Positions 1-8,796 of a stretch of 64,000 bases of DNA are shown one piece after another; position 1 is the stretch's first letter; each line of letters opens with the position of its first letter. The notes beneath the pieces are model-generated. The model was not told the origin of the DNA, did no database searches, and saw only the letters and a list, made by a program, of their open reading frames with translations. Where the stretch lies: NCBI GenBank assembly GCA_017853575.1, contig JAFMJI010000002.1, positions 268,501-332,500 of the forward strand, given 5' to 3'. Made by a program: the position numbers and the translations under genes. The DNA is from Chitinophagaceae bacterium (GTDB taxonomy: Bacteria > Bacteroidota > Bacteroidia > Chitinophagales > Chitinophagaceae).

Positions 1-518
1 CTCAGGCGTTGCCAGAAAAAGATGCATTCATGGTATCGATTGATAAAGGTGGCAGAGTTTTCGTTTCAATGGATAATCCACAATCTCGTCAGTTGTTGAT
101 TGAGAATTTGAATCAAACCAGAAATCTTGGATTGGGTCCTGCTGAAATCAAGAACTTCATCAATGCACCCAGCGTTGGTGTACCGTTCAGTCAGCTCAAA
201 GGTTTGCTTTCTCTGGATCAAGAGGAACAATCTACCAAAGATCTTTTCAAGAAGCAACCTGGTATTCCATGTTCTGATACAACAGGCGGTGAGTTATACT
301 ACTGGATTCGCGACGCATTGGTTGCTTATTCAGGAAAGAAACTGAACCTGCTTATCAAGGCGGATAACGATGCAAAGTATCCTGATTTTAAAAACGTTCT
401 CAATGCTTTCAAGAAGAATGATCAAAACAAATTCCTTCTTGTAACTGCACCTGAGGATGCACCAGCAGGTTCTGCATTGTATGTTACCCGTCAAAAGCAA
501 ATTCAAAGCGGAAAGTAA
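1..518 (+). CDS. exbD: ExbD/TolR biopolymer transport protein, 5' truncated by the window
   Basis: The open frame runs from the first bases of the window, so the true start and the N-terminal membrane helix lie upstream. What remains is the periplasmic part of an ExbD-like protein (about 170 residues). It stops 25 bp before a second, complete exbD and is followed by tonB. ExbD works with ExbB to harvest the proton motive force and drive TonB. Two successive exbD genes followed by tonB is a common Bacteroidota layout, so an exbB (MotA/TolQ/ExbB) is expected just outside the left edge. The identification rests mostly on context and on resemblance to the long Bacteroidota ExbD form. The in-frame TTG at 9 is not a believable start. 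Confidence 0.75.
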   Translation, partial: QALPEKDAFMVSIDKGGRVFVSMDNPQSRQLLIENLNQTRNLGLGPAEIKNFINAPSVGVPFSQLKGLLSLDQEEQSTKDLFKKQPGIPCSDTTGGELYYWIRDALVAYSGKKLNLLIKADNDAKYPDFKNVLNAFKKNDQNKFLLVTAPEDAPAGSALYVTRQKQIQSGK

Positions 519-543
519 TTATTGATCAACAAAAAAGTCTAAT

Positions 544-1080
544 ATGGCAAGTATAGATACAGGGGGCGGCGATGGCGGACACAAAAAAGGTCCTGGCGTT
601 AAAAAAGCCAAGAAACTTTCTACCCGTGTCGATATGACTCCAATGGTGGATCTGGGATTCTTGTTGATTACCTTTTTCATCTTCACAACAACCATGTCTC
701 AACCTACGGCGATGAATCTTTATATGCCAAAGGATGTCGACAAGCCTGAAGAGCAAAACAAGGTAAAAGAATCCGGGGCCTTCCACATCATGCTTGGAAA
801 ACAAGACGTGGTGTATTATTATGAAGGAATGGATCCAACTCAAATCAAGACTGCAACTTTTAAGACCATCAGAGATGAGATCATCCGTAAAAAACAAAAT
901 ACCAATCCTGAAGACCTTGTAGTAATCATCAAGCCAACTGTTGATGCTACTTACAAGAACACGGTTGATATTTTGGACGAGATGACCATCAATGAGATCA
1001 AACGTTATGCAATGGTTGATATTTCACCTGTTGAATACGAATTGATCAAAATAACAGAAGCAGCAGCTGGAATCAAGTAA
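544..1080 (+). CDS. exbD: ExbD/TolR biopolymer transport protein (second copy)
   Basis: A 178-aa protein with a Gly/Lys-rich cytoplasmic tail. The hallmark ExbD segment follows at about residues 27-52: VDMTPMVDLGFLLITFFIF, containing the membrane Asp (D36 in VDLGF) expected to carry protons. The rest is periplasmic. With ExbB it forms the inner-membrane motor that energises TonB for uptake through outer membrane receptors. It sits 25 bp after another exbD and 42 bp before tonB, clearly one operon. Having two different ExbD proteins suggests a hetero-oligomeric motor (inference). The ATG start is the first in frame and gives a normal N-terminus. Confidence 0.93.
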   Translation: MASIDTGGGDGGHKKGPGVKKAKKLSTRVDMTPMVDLGFLLITFFIFTTTMSQPTAMNLYMPKDVDKPEEQNKVKESGAFHIMLGKQDVVYYYEGMDPTQIKTATFKTIRDEIIRKKQNTNPEDLVVIIKPTVDATYKNTVDILDEMTINEIKRYAMVDISPVEYELIKITEAAAGIK

Positions 1081-1122
1081 CAATTGATAGTAGGAAAAAG
1101 AAATTAAATTAAACGCATTACA

Positions 1123-1968
1123 ATGGATGCAAATAAAATTTTAAGCACTGATCTCATCGACCTGGTATTTGAAGGTAGAAACAAGAGCTATGGTGCTTAT
1201 GAGCTCCGTCAACAATACAACAAGCGTTTGAGAAATGCATTGATCATCACTGCATCTATCGCATTGTTGATGTTGTTGGTTTCTTTCCTCTCTTCCCTCG
1301 ACTATGGCGGTAAAAAAGGCAAGGTTGAGATCAAGGAAGTGCAACTGGAGGAAATCAAACAAGATGAGCCCAATGAGCCACCTCCACCTCCTCCTCCAAA
1401 ACCACCAGAGCCACCAAAAGTGGAGATGGCGAAGTTTACTCCTCCTAAAGTTGTAAAGGATGAGGAAGTAAAAGAAGACGAAAAGCCACCAGAAATCGAA
1501 AAACTCGAAGAAACCAAAATCGGTACTGTAAACCAAGAAGGTACCAAAGATGAAGGTATCGTTGCTCCTCCTGTAGAAAGTACAGTGGTGGAAGCACCTA
1601 AAGAAGATGATGAAAATAAAATCTTCCAAAAGGTTGAAATTGATGCTGAGTTTCCTGGAGGTACTTCTGGCTGGACTCGTTACGTAACCCGCGAAATCGA
1701 AAGAAATATCGACGAGTTACAAGACGATGGTCGTTCAGGTACAGTAGTTGTCCTTTTCATCGTGGACAAAGAGGGTGCAGTAAGTGATGTGCGCGCATTG
1801 CCTTGCAATGAAGCAGGTGTGGGCAATTGCTTGCCTCCAACTTCAAAACTTGCTGAAATTGCTGTAAATGCAATCAGAAAGGGTCCAAAATGGAAGCCAG
1901 CCATTCAGAACGGCAGAAATGTAAAAGCATATCGCCGTCAGCCTGTAACGTTCCAACTCTCAGAATAA
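1123..1968 (+). CDS. tonB: TonB energy transducer
   Basis: A 281-aa protein with the classical TonB order. A cytoplasmic N-terminus (with FEGRNKSYGAYELR, frequent in Bacteroidota TonB) is followed by one membrane helix at about 37-58. Then comes a periplasmic spacer with a run of prolines at about 86-99 followed by alternating Glu/Lys/Pro, and a C-terminal TonB domain at about 200-281 ending in PVTFQLSE. TonB passes energy from ExbB/ExbD to outer membrane receptors. It is the last gene of the operon and is closed by a strong hairpin terminator 20 bp downstream. Possible clients include the barrel protein at 26742-29546. Confidence 0.93.
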   Translation: MDANKILSTDLIDLVFEGRNKSYGAYELRQQYNKRLRNALIITASIALLMLLVSFLSSLDYGGKKGKVEIKEVQLEEIKQDEPNEPPPPPPPKPPEPPKVEMAKFTPPKVVKDEEVKEDEKPPEIEKLEETKIGTVNQEGTKDEGIVAPPVESTVVEAPKEDDENKIFQKVEIDAEFPGGTSGWTRYVTREIERNIDELQDDGRSGTVVVLFIVDKEGAVSDVRALPCNEAGVGNCLPPTSKLAEIAVNAIRKGPKWKPAIQNGRNVKAYRRQPVTFQLSE

Positions 1969-1988
1969 CGAAACGTTTTTCAACATAC

Positions 1989-2020
1989 AAGGTCGTTTGG
2001 TTTGCCAAACGACCTTTTTT
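1989..2020 (+). terminator. Rho-independent terminator of the exbD-exbD-tonB operon
   Basis: A perfect 12-bp stem (arms 1989-2000 and 2005-2016) with a TTTG loop runs into six T residues. It lies directly after the tonB stop and before mnmE, which therefore needs its own promoter. Confidence 0.92.
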
Positions 2021-2053
2021 ATTTATTCTGACACTTGATTGTACTTTTACAGT

Positions 2054-3424
2054 ATGTCCACTCAATGGAATGATATGATCGTCGCATTGGCAACACCTCA
2101 AGGGGTTGGTGCAATTGGTGTAATACGGTTAAGCGGTAATGGTTGCATTGAACTGATGAGCCAGTTGTTTCCTTCAAAAGATCTTACCCAGCAACTTCCC
2201 AACACCATTCATGTTGGTTTGATGAAAGATGGTGATCAACATATAGACGAAGTCGTGGTTTCAATTTTTAAAGCACCAAAATCCTATACCGGTGAAGATG
2301 TGATTGAAATCTCTTGCCATGGTTCCAGCTATATCATCCAACAGATTATTGAAACTTGTTTCAGAAAAGGTGCAAGGTTGGCAAAACCTGGAGAATTTAC
2401 GCTGCGTGCATTTTTAAATGGTAAAATGGATTTGGTCCAAGCAGAAGCAGTAGCAGATTTAATTGCATCAGGAACAAAAGCTGCACAGGAAACTGCTCTG
2501 AATCAGGTGCGAGGAGGGTTCTCACATGTGTTGACTAATCTGCGTGAAGAATTGATCTCCTTCTCAGCATTGATCGAACTGGAGCTCGATTTTTCTCAGG
2601 AGGATGTTGAATTCGCAGATAGAACGAGGTTGCGCAATCTTCTGGATCAAATGGAAAAAACTGTAAATGAATTATTGCATTCATTTCAGTTGGGAAATGT
2701 CATTAAGCATGGAGTAAGTGTTGCCATCATTGGTAAACCCAATGCTGGAAAATCTACATTGCTAAATACATTGTTGAAAGAAAACAGGGCCATCGTCAGT
2801 TCCATTGCTGGTACCACCCGCGATACGATTGAAGAAGTACTTAATATTGATGGTATTTTATTCAGGCTGATTGATACTGCTGGTATGCGAGAGAGTTTAG
2901 ATGAAATTGAATCTATTGGCGTGGAGAAGAGTAAAGAAAAAATGAAATCAGCTGATTTGGTTGTTTATCTTTTTGACGCAAATGAAACAAACATTGAGGA
3001 GCTGAGAGGAATTGAAGCGGAATTTAAACTTGTGTCAAAAAAATATTTATTGGTTGGTAATAAAACAGATGATAAAGACGTCTTGCATAAATTAAATACC
3101 GTCATTGATCAACAAATTTTATATATCTCTGCAAAACATGATTTACGTATTGATCTATTGAAGAAAAAATTGACTGATGCCGTCTTACAAGGAAAATTAA
3201 ATACTGAACACACCATTGTTACAAACGCAAGGCATTACCAATCTCTCCAAAAACTTGCAGATGTCATTCTTGCTGTTAAAAAAGGTATGCAGGAAAACTT
3301 ACCTGGCGATCTGCTTGCAATCGATATTCGCCAGTGTCTCTATCATTTAGGAGAGATCACTGGGGCTATTTCCAATGAAGATCAACTCGACTATATTTTC
3401 TCTAAATTCTGTATCGGGAAATAG
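2054..3424 (+). CDS. mnmE: tRNA uridine-5-carboxymethylaminomethyl modification GTPase MnmE
   Basis: A 456-aa MnmE/TrmE, the usual length. With MnmG it modifies the wobble uridine (position 34) of several tRNAs. The N-terminal folate-binding domain covers about 1-120. The G domain is inserted into a helical domain. The P-loop GKPNAGKST is at 227-235, with the switch motif TTRDT, the G3 motif DTAG and the G4 motif NKTD. The C-terminus is FCIGK, with the invariant cysteine of the family. The ATG at 2054 is preferred over an upstream in-frame TTG at 2039, because the family begins close to the IVALATPQG segment. Only 33 bp separate it from the preceding terminator. A box resembling TAnnTTTG (TACTTTTA, 2042-2049) lies almost on the start, so the leader may be very short. 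Confidence 0.97.
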   Translation: MSTQWNDMIVALATPQGVGAIGVIRLSGNGCIELMSQLFPSKDLTQQLPNTIHVGLMKDGDQHIDEVVVSIFKAPKSYTGEDVIEISCHGSSYIIQQIIETCFRKGARLAKPGEFTLRAFLNGKMDLVQAEAVADLIASGTKAAQETALNQVRGGFSHVLTNLREELISFSALIELELDFSQEDVEFADRTRLRNLLDQMEKTVNELLHSFQLGNVIKHGVSVAIIGKPNAGKSTLLNTLLKENRAIVSSIAGTTRDTIEEVLNIDGILFRLIDTAGMRESLDEIESIGVEKSKEKMKSADLVVYLFDANETNIEELRGIEAEFKLVSKKYLLVGNKTDDKDVLHKLNTVIDQQILYISAKHDLRIDLLKKKLTDAVLQGKLNTEHTIVTNARHYQSLQKLADVILAVKKGMQENLPGDLLAIDIRQCLYHLGEITGAISNEDQLDYIFSKFCIGK

Positions 3425-3487
3425 TCGCCTTCCAATCATTTTCCTGTCCTTTTTTGTATATTCATCATACACTACAAACGATTGTAT

Positions 3488-4783
3488 ATGAAAAAATTAC
3501 TCCTTTTGGTTTCTCTCACATGGATCATGGTGAGCTGTCAGCAACAAAAAGAAACAGCGCATACTGATTTTTCATCTTATGATGCCTATTTATCAAATGA
3601 AGTGAAAGAAGGTAGATTGATTGGTGTGCAGGGTTTGGTATACCAGGATGGTCAATTGGTTTATGATAAATCCTACGGGTTAAGAGACAAAGAGGCAGGG
3701 GATAGTATGAAAGGAAATGAACTTTATTTCATTCAATCCATGACAAAACCGATAGTATCAACTGCATTGATGACACTTTATGATGAAGGAAAATTTCAAC
3801 TTGATGATCCTGTTTCAAAATACCTGCCTGAATTTTCTGCTCCTTTGGTTGTCAATGATCCTACCAAGGGTAGTTCATCTGGAACCCATCCTGCTCCTAC
3901 ACCAATTACCATTCGTCAATTACTAAGTCATACTGCAGGCATGACCCATGGAATTGCACCCATTGCATACGACAAGGAAATTTGGAATGCAACAATATTG
4001 AATCCAAATATCAAAACGTTGGGAGATAGGGTGACAGAACTGTCTAAACACCCATTGATGTGGGATCCTGGAATTAAATGGAATTATTCCTTTTCGCCAG
4101 ATGTAGTAGGTAGATTGGTAGAGGTGATTTCAGGGAAAAATCTTGCAGCATACTTACAAGAAAAAATATTTGATCCCCTTCAAATGAAAGAAACAGGATA
4201 CAACCTTACTCCCGAACAACAAAAAAGAGTGATGGTAGTATATGGATTCAACCCTGATTCAACCCTGCGCAAGATGGAACCACAACCCAGTATGTCTGGT
4301 AACACTGTATTTTCAGGTGTAAATGCATTGTTCAGTACTGCTAAAGATTACTTAACCTTTGCTACGATGCTTTTGAATAAAGGTGAGTTAAATGGTAAAC
4401 GCATACTTAAGTCTGAGACAGTTGACTTGATGATTACTGATCAGACTGGAGGTATTAAATTCAGGTTGGATACCACATCTCAGTATGTAAAATTGGGGAA
4501 TGGTATCGTTACAGATTCATTGGGTACGCTAAATTTGGAACCAGGTTATCAATTCGGACTAGGGTTGGCTATTGTGCAAGATCCGGCAAAGGCTCGTAGA
4601 ACAGCAGCGACCAAAGGAGAATTTTTTTGGAGCGGCGCAAATGCAACATTCTTTTTTGTGAATCCAAGCAAAAAATTGATTGGGCTATTCATGACACAGG
4701 TTGCATCTGTTGGAAATCCTAATCCATATGGCTTTTACTTTGGAAATCAAATGAGATCAACCATTTATCAAGACCTGAAATAG
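3488..4783 (+). CDS. Serine hydrolase of the class C beta-lactamase / esterase family, lipoprotein
   Basis: A 431-aa protein. The N-terminus is a lipoprotein signal with the lipobox cysteine at C17 (MVSC), so the mature protein should be a lipid-anchored periplasmic or surface enzyme. The beta-lactamase-fold motif SMTK is at 84-87 (nucleophile S84, base K87), and a YSF tripeptide in WNYSFSPD fits the second-motif tyrosine. Relatives include D-amino-acid peptidases, esterases such as EstB and AmpC-like enzymes. The sequence does not decide the substrate. The ATG at 3488 is chosen over the TTG two codons earlier. It stands alone after mnmE with no visible terminator between them. Confidence 0.85.
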   Translation: MKKLLLLVSLTWIMVSCQQQKETAHTDFSSYDAYLSNEVKEGRLIGVQGLVYQDGQLVYDKSYGLRDKEAGDSMKGNELYFIQSMTKPIVSTALMTLYDEGKFQLDDPVSKYLPEFSAPLVVNDPTKGSSSGTHPAPTPITIRQLLSHTAGMTHGIAPIAYDKEIWNATILNPNIKTLGDRVTELSKHPLMWDPGIKWNYSFSPDVVGRLVEVISGKNLAAYLQEKIFDPLQMKETGYNLTPEQQKRVMVVYGFNPDSTLRKMEPQPSMSGNTVFSGVNALFSTAKDYLTFATMLLNKGELNGKRILKSETVDLMITDQTGGIKFRLDTTSQYVKLGNGIVTDSLGTLNLEPGYQFGLGLAIVQDPAKARRTAATKGEFFWSGANATFFFVNPSKKLIGLFMTQVASVGNPNPYGFYFGNQMRSTIYQDLK

Positions 4784-4826
4784 AGATATTCTGTTAAGTA
4801 TTCATGCTTTTACTCAAAACATTTAT

Positions 4827-6494
4827 ATGAACTTCAATTTCCAATTAACTAAAATAAAATCATACATTTTTAAAATTTCTCTTTTCTGCATGATTTTATT
4901 TCAAGGATCAAGTCTAATAGCACAGCATACCGATAATATCAATGATCGGGACATATTGTATTTAACTTCCGGAGGAAAACTTAATCCTCTGCAAGCAAAT
5001 ATGGATATCAGGCACTATACCCTTGCATTGGATGTCGACATGATCAAGCAATCAATAAGTGGCAATGCTGAAATAAGTTTACAACTTGCTAATAAAGCAG
5101 ATACAATATTGTTGGATTTGATTCACTTGTATCAGGTTTCTAAAATCATAGTCAATGGTAAACCCGCATCTTTTGTTCATCATGATGACAAGCTATTTAT
5201 TACATCAGCACTCGGATTTGAAAAAGGGAGTTATAAAGTGGTTGTGTACTATTCAGGAATACCGCCCGTAGCTGTGAGACCCCCATGGGATGGCGGTTTC
5301 ACCTGGAAAAAAGACAGCAATGGAAACGATTGGATGTCGATCAACATTCAGGGTGAGGGAGGTAAAATGTATTATCCTTGTAAAGACCATCCTAGTGACG
5401 AACCCAATGAAGGAGCTGATTTATACATAACCATCCCATCACATTTAAAAGTAGCTGGTCCTGGGTTATTGATTGATGTTGCCAATAAGAAAAACAAGTC
5501 TACTTATCATTGGAAAACGAACTATACCATCAGCAATTATTGTATTTTATTCAATATCGGCAAATACACAGTTGTTAAAGATGAGTACACAACCATTCTT
5601 GGAAATAAAGTACCGATTGAATACTATGTTTTAGAAGTCGATACCATGCATGCAAAAAAAGTTATTGAAACAAAAAAACGTGATAGCAGGATCCTCGAAA
5701 AGTATTTTGGCGAATATCCATGGGTTAAAGAAAAGATAGGAATTGCAGAAGTACCCAACTCTGGAATGGAGCACCAGACGATGATTACGTTTGATAACAA
5801 GTTTCAATATAAAAGCATAGCTGGACAAGAATATTCTGCAAATTTATTTCATGAGTATGCACATGAATGGTGGGCTAATAAAGTAACCAACAGGGATTGG
5901 GCACATATGTGGATTCAAGAGGGCATTGCAACTTATGCAGAAGCTTTGGCTATGTATGAAATTGGGGGACAACATGCGTACGATGAGATTATCAGCGGAC
6001 ATCGGAGAGGAGTGAAAAATAAAAAGGCAATGGTGTTGGGGGATGAGGTTACAGAGGAAGAAGTATACTCTGGTGGTGATATTTATGGGAAGGGGTCCTT
6101 TTTTATGCACGGTTTGCGATATGTAATTGGTGATGATGTGTTTCTGCCAACATTAAAAAAATTATCAACCGATCCTCAATACACCTATGATCATTTCGTG
6201 ACTACAAAAGATGTTGAGCAATTATTTAGTTTGGCATCCAATAAAGACCTAGCGCCATTCTTCAATTTCTATCTAAAAACCACCAATGTCTTGGATATTA
6301 CTGTTAAAGAAATTGGGTATCAGAAATATCAAATCAAAGTGAATAATTATTTTATGCAATTACCATTTGAGATCTCAATGAATGGTAAAACAACCAGAAT
6401 GGAAATTCCTGCGGAGGGGATAATCGTAAATTCAGTACTGCCTCCACAAGTAGATAGCAAAGGATTTTATTTGAAGAAAGTCATTTATTTATGA
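4827..6494 (+). CDS. Secreted M1-family zinc metallopeptidase
   Basis: A 555-aa protein with a long signal peptide (cleavage likely near SLIAQ, residue 33). The M1 zinc site is complete: HEYAH with H342, E343 and H346, and the third ligand E365 nineteen residues later in IQEGIATYAE. The aminopeptidase motif GxMEN appears as GMEHQ, so the asparagine is lost and the exopeptidase preference may differ. It is shorter than full M1 aminopeptidases and lacks the long ERAP1-like C-terminal domain. The next gene, also M1, starts inside its stop codon (ATGA overlap), so the two are co-translated. Likely role: periplasmic or surface peptide trimming (inference). Confidence 0.9.
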   Translation: MNFNFQLTKIKSYIFKISLFCMILFQGSSLIAQHTDNINDRDILYLTSGGKLNPLQANMDIRHYTLALDVDMIKQSISGNAEISLQLANKADTILLDLIHLYQVSKIIVNGKPASFVHHDDKLFITSALGFEKGSYKVVVYYSGIPPVAVRPPWDGGFTWKKDSNGNDWMSINIQGEGGKMYYPCKDHPSDEPNEGADLYITIPSHLKVAGPGLLIDVANKKNKSTYHWKTNYTISNYCILFNIGKYTVVKDEYTTILGNKVPIEYYVLEVDTMHAKKVIETKKRDSRILEKYFGEYPWVKEKIGIAEVPNSGMEHQTMITFDNKFQYKSIAGQEYSANLFHEYAHEWWANKVTNRDWAHMWIQEGIATYAEALAMYEIGGQHAYDEIISGHRRGVKNKKAMVLGDEVTEEEVYSGGDIYGKGSFFMHGLRYVIGDDVFLPTLKKLSTDPQYTYDHFVTTKDVEQLFSLASNKDLAPFFNFYLKTTNVLDITVKEIGYQKYQIKVNNYFMQLPFEISMNGKTTRMEIPAEGIIVNSVLPPQVDSKGFYLKKVIYL

Positions 6495-8140
6495 TCAATT
6501 TATTTGCTTCAAGATTTGTTATTGCATTTCTTTCATTATTTCCAATACTCGCATTGAGGGATGATTATCCAGTTAATAAAAAAATTGATGTTCAGCATTA
6601 CGCATTTTCTATCAATCTGTCTGACAGCACGGACATTATCTATGGAGATGCGCAGATCACCATTCTTTTTAAAGGAAATGATATTAGAAATTTTAGGCTT
6701 GACTTTGCAAATTCAACTCCTGAGCGAGGCAAGAAGGGAATGATCATTGAAAAACTTTCATTGCAGGGTAAAGACCTAAACTTCACTCACCAAAACGATG
6801 TTCTGACAATTGAATTGCCAAATCCTTCAGTAGCAGGGTCAGTACTTACTTTCAGGATTAAATATCATGGAATACCTCATGACGCGTTAAGAATTGGGAG
6901 TACAAGATTTGGTGACAGAAGTTTTTTTAATGAAAACTGGCCCAATAGAGCACGCAATTGGTTACCAACGTATGATCACCCCTCTGATAAGGCAACTTCT
7001 GAATTTATCGTTCAAGCACCATCACATTACAAAGTTATTTCAAATGGCTTGCTGTTGGAGGAATCTGATCTTGGCAATAATTTCAAATTGACACACTGGA
7101 AACAATCAGTTCCTGTATCAAGCTGGTTATTTGTTTTGGGTGTTGCAGATTTTGCTGTTCAATATGTAGATCGATTTAATGGAAAATCAATAGAGTCCTG
7201 GGTTTATGCAAAAAACAGAGAGCAAGGTTTCTATGATTTCTATGAACCGACCAAAAAAGTTTTAGAGTTTTATACCAACTATGTTGGTCCATTTGCATAT
7301 GAGAAACTGGCAAATATTCAGTCTCCCAGTGTTAGTGGTGGAATGGAAACCTCATCTGCTATTTTCTATGCAGAAAATCTAATCAATGGCAAGCGAGATG
7401 AACGCACACGAAACGTGGTTATACACGAGATCGCCCATCAATGGTTTGGTAATGCAGTAACTGAAAAGAGTTGGGACGATGTTTGGCTTAGTGAAGGATT
7501 TGCGACTTATTTTACTTTGCTATTCATTGAAAATGAATATGGATCAGCTGAATTTCAAAAAGGAATTCAGAAGGCTAAGAAAACAGTATTTGATTTATCA
7601 TTAAAATTACCAGATCATTCTGTAGTTGGCCCTCGGACTGCTGAAAAAGAGCAGGTGACTACTGGGCTTACTTATCAAAAAGGTGCATGGGTCTTGCATA
7701 TGTTGAGGAATTTAATGGGGGATGAAAAATTCAAAAAAGGTATCAGATCTTATTATTCAAAATATTTCAACTCAAATGCTACAACAGCTGATTTTAGAAT
7801 GGCGATGGAGAAAGCATCAGGAATAAATCTTGAGAATTTTTTTAATCAATGGTTATATCAGCCAATTCATCCAATTGTCAATACTTCCTGGATGTACAAT
7901 AACAAGTCACATAAACTCATTATAGAAATTGAGCAAGTTCAAAAAGGAAATATGGTATTCAACGTGCCAATAGAAATTGGATATTATAACAAGGGCCTCG
8001 ATAAGTTGAAAATATTAAAGTTTCAATTAAATCAAAGAAATAAAAAAATTGAATTTTCTCTGGATGTTAAACCAGATCGAGTTGAATTTGATCCCCGAAA
8101 TATTCTTCTCTGTGAAGCAACCATTTCAGAGAAAAAATAA
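6491..8140 (+). CDS. Second M1-family zinc metallopeptidase
   Basis: A 549-aa protein with a hydrophobic N-terminus that reads as a signal peptide. It carries the zinc-binding HEIAH (H312, E313, H316) and E335 in SEGFATYF. The substrate-binding motif is GGMETS instead of GxMEN. It overlaps the previous M1 gene by 4 bp. The two paralogues are clearly diverged (different flanks of the zinc site), so this is an old duplication rather than a recent repeat. Its stop codon abuts the stop of the convergent flavin reductase gene, with no spacer and no terminator. Confidence 0.9.
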   Translation: MINLFASRFVIAFLSLFPILALRDDYPVNKKIDVQHYAFSINLSDSTDIIYGDAQITILFKGNDIRNFRLDFANSTPERGKKGMIIEKLSLQGKDLNFTHQNDVLTIELPNPSVAGSVLTFRIKYHGIPHDALRIGSTRFGDRSFFNENWPNRARNWLPTYDHPSDKATSEFIVQAPSHYKVISNGLLLEESDLGNNFKLTHWKQSVPVSSWLFVLGVADFAVQYVDRFNGKSIESWVYAKNREQGFYDFYEPTKKVLEFYTNYVGPFAYEKLANIQSPSVSGGMETSSAIFYAENLINGKRDERTRNVVIHEIAHQWFGNAVTEKSWDDVWLSEGFATYFTLLFIENEYGSAEFQKGIQKAKKTVFDLSLKLPDHSVVGPRTAEKEQVTTGLTYQKGAWVLHMLRNLMGDEKFKKGIRSYYSKYFNSNATTADFRMAMEKASGINLENFFNQWLYQPIHPIVNTSWMYNNKSHKLIIEIEQVQKGNMVFNVPIEIGYYNKGLDKLKILKFQLNQRNKKIEFSLDVKPDRVEFDPRNILLCEATISEKK

Positions 8141-8794
8141 TCAATCTTTATACTTCAAAACTGTTTCCTGCGGATTTTTATCAACTTTTGCATATGACAT
8201 TCTGGATAATCTCTTTGTTAGATGATAGCTGTCTAATCCAGAACAAGCAATGGTTCCAGCTTTTTCAATATCAACATATCCATCATCACACCATGCATCA
8301 GAAGGGAAATATAATTGTTCGATTTTCCCTATAACAAGGATGGTTCCGTTGAGTTTTATATCAATTCTCTCCTGAAATGAAAGACCAATTGAAATACTAC
8401 AACCTTTGACATAAGGTGCAATAAAATCATTTTTGTATGCTGTATTATATTGGCATGCTTCAAATTCTGAAATTTCTGACGGGTACCTTGCTGAAGTTTG
8501 GTGCGCTTGCTGATAGTTTTCTGCATTCACATGATTGATGGTGAAAAAACCGGTTTCTTCAATATTGCTCAGTGTATGCCTTTCAACGGAATCTGGTCTA
8601 ATGATGAAACCCATTAAAGCAGGGTTTGCTCCTAAATGTATAACAGAATTGAAAATAGCAAGATTTGTATCACCATTTGGATTGCAAGTACTAATGAGAT
8701 TTAAACTTTTGAATCCCGTAATGGAGTTTATAAGTGCAGCTCTTTCTCGTTTCTCTAAGTTTGAGATAGCTGCTTCATCAAGAAATATTTCCAT
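8141..8794 (-). CDS. Flavin reductase-like domain protein (FMN-binding split barrel)
   Basis: The 217-aa product starts at the ATG at 8794, giving MEIFLDEAAIS. The longer frame that begins inside the neighbouring SDR is not used. It resembles the flavin reductase / DIM6-NTAB family: the STCNPNGDTNLAIFNS region and the phrase GFIIRPDS are typical of the FMN site. It follows the SDR gene by 2 bp, so they are translationally coupled. Members reduce FMN or use bound FMN on small substrates. No partner monooxygenase lies next to it, so the substrate is unknown. The pairing with an SDR lacking the catalytic tyrosine suggests a shared, uncommon reaction (inference). Confidence 0.8.
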   Translation of the reverse strand: MEIFLDEAAISNLEKRERAALINSITGFKSLNLISTCNPNGDTNLAIFNSVIHLGANPALMGFIIRPDSVERHTLSNIEETGFFTINHVNAENYQQAHQTSARYPSEISEFEACQYNTAYKNDFIAPYVKGCSISIGLSFQERIDIKLNGTILVIGKIEQLYFPSDAWCDDGYVDIEKAGTIACSGLDSYHLTKRLSRMSYAKVDKNPQETVLKYKD

Positions 8795-8796
8795 TT

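Noticed and set aside
1141..1629. Antisense open frames opposite the proline-rich part of tonB
   Set aside because: They are composition shadows of CCA/CCT-rich codons with no start context and no recognisable protein features.
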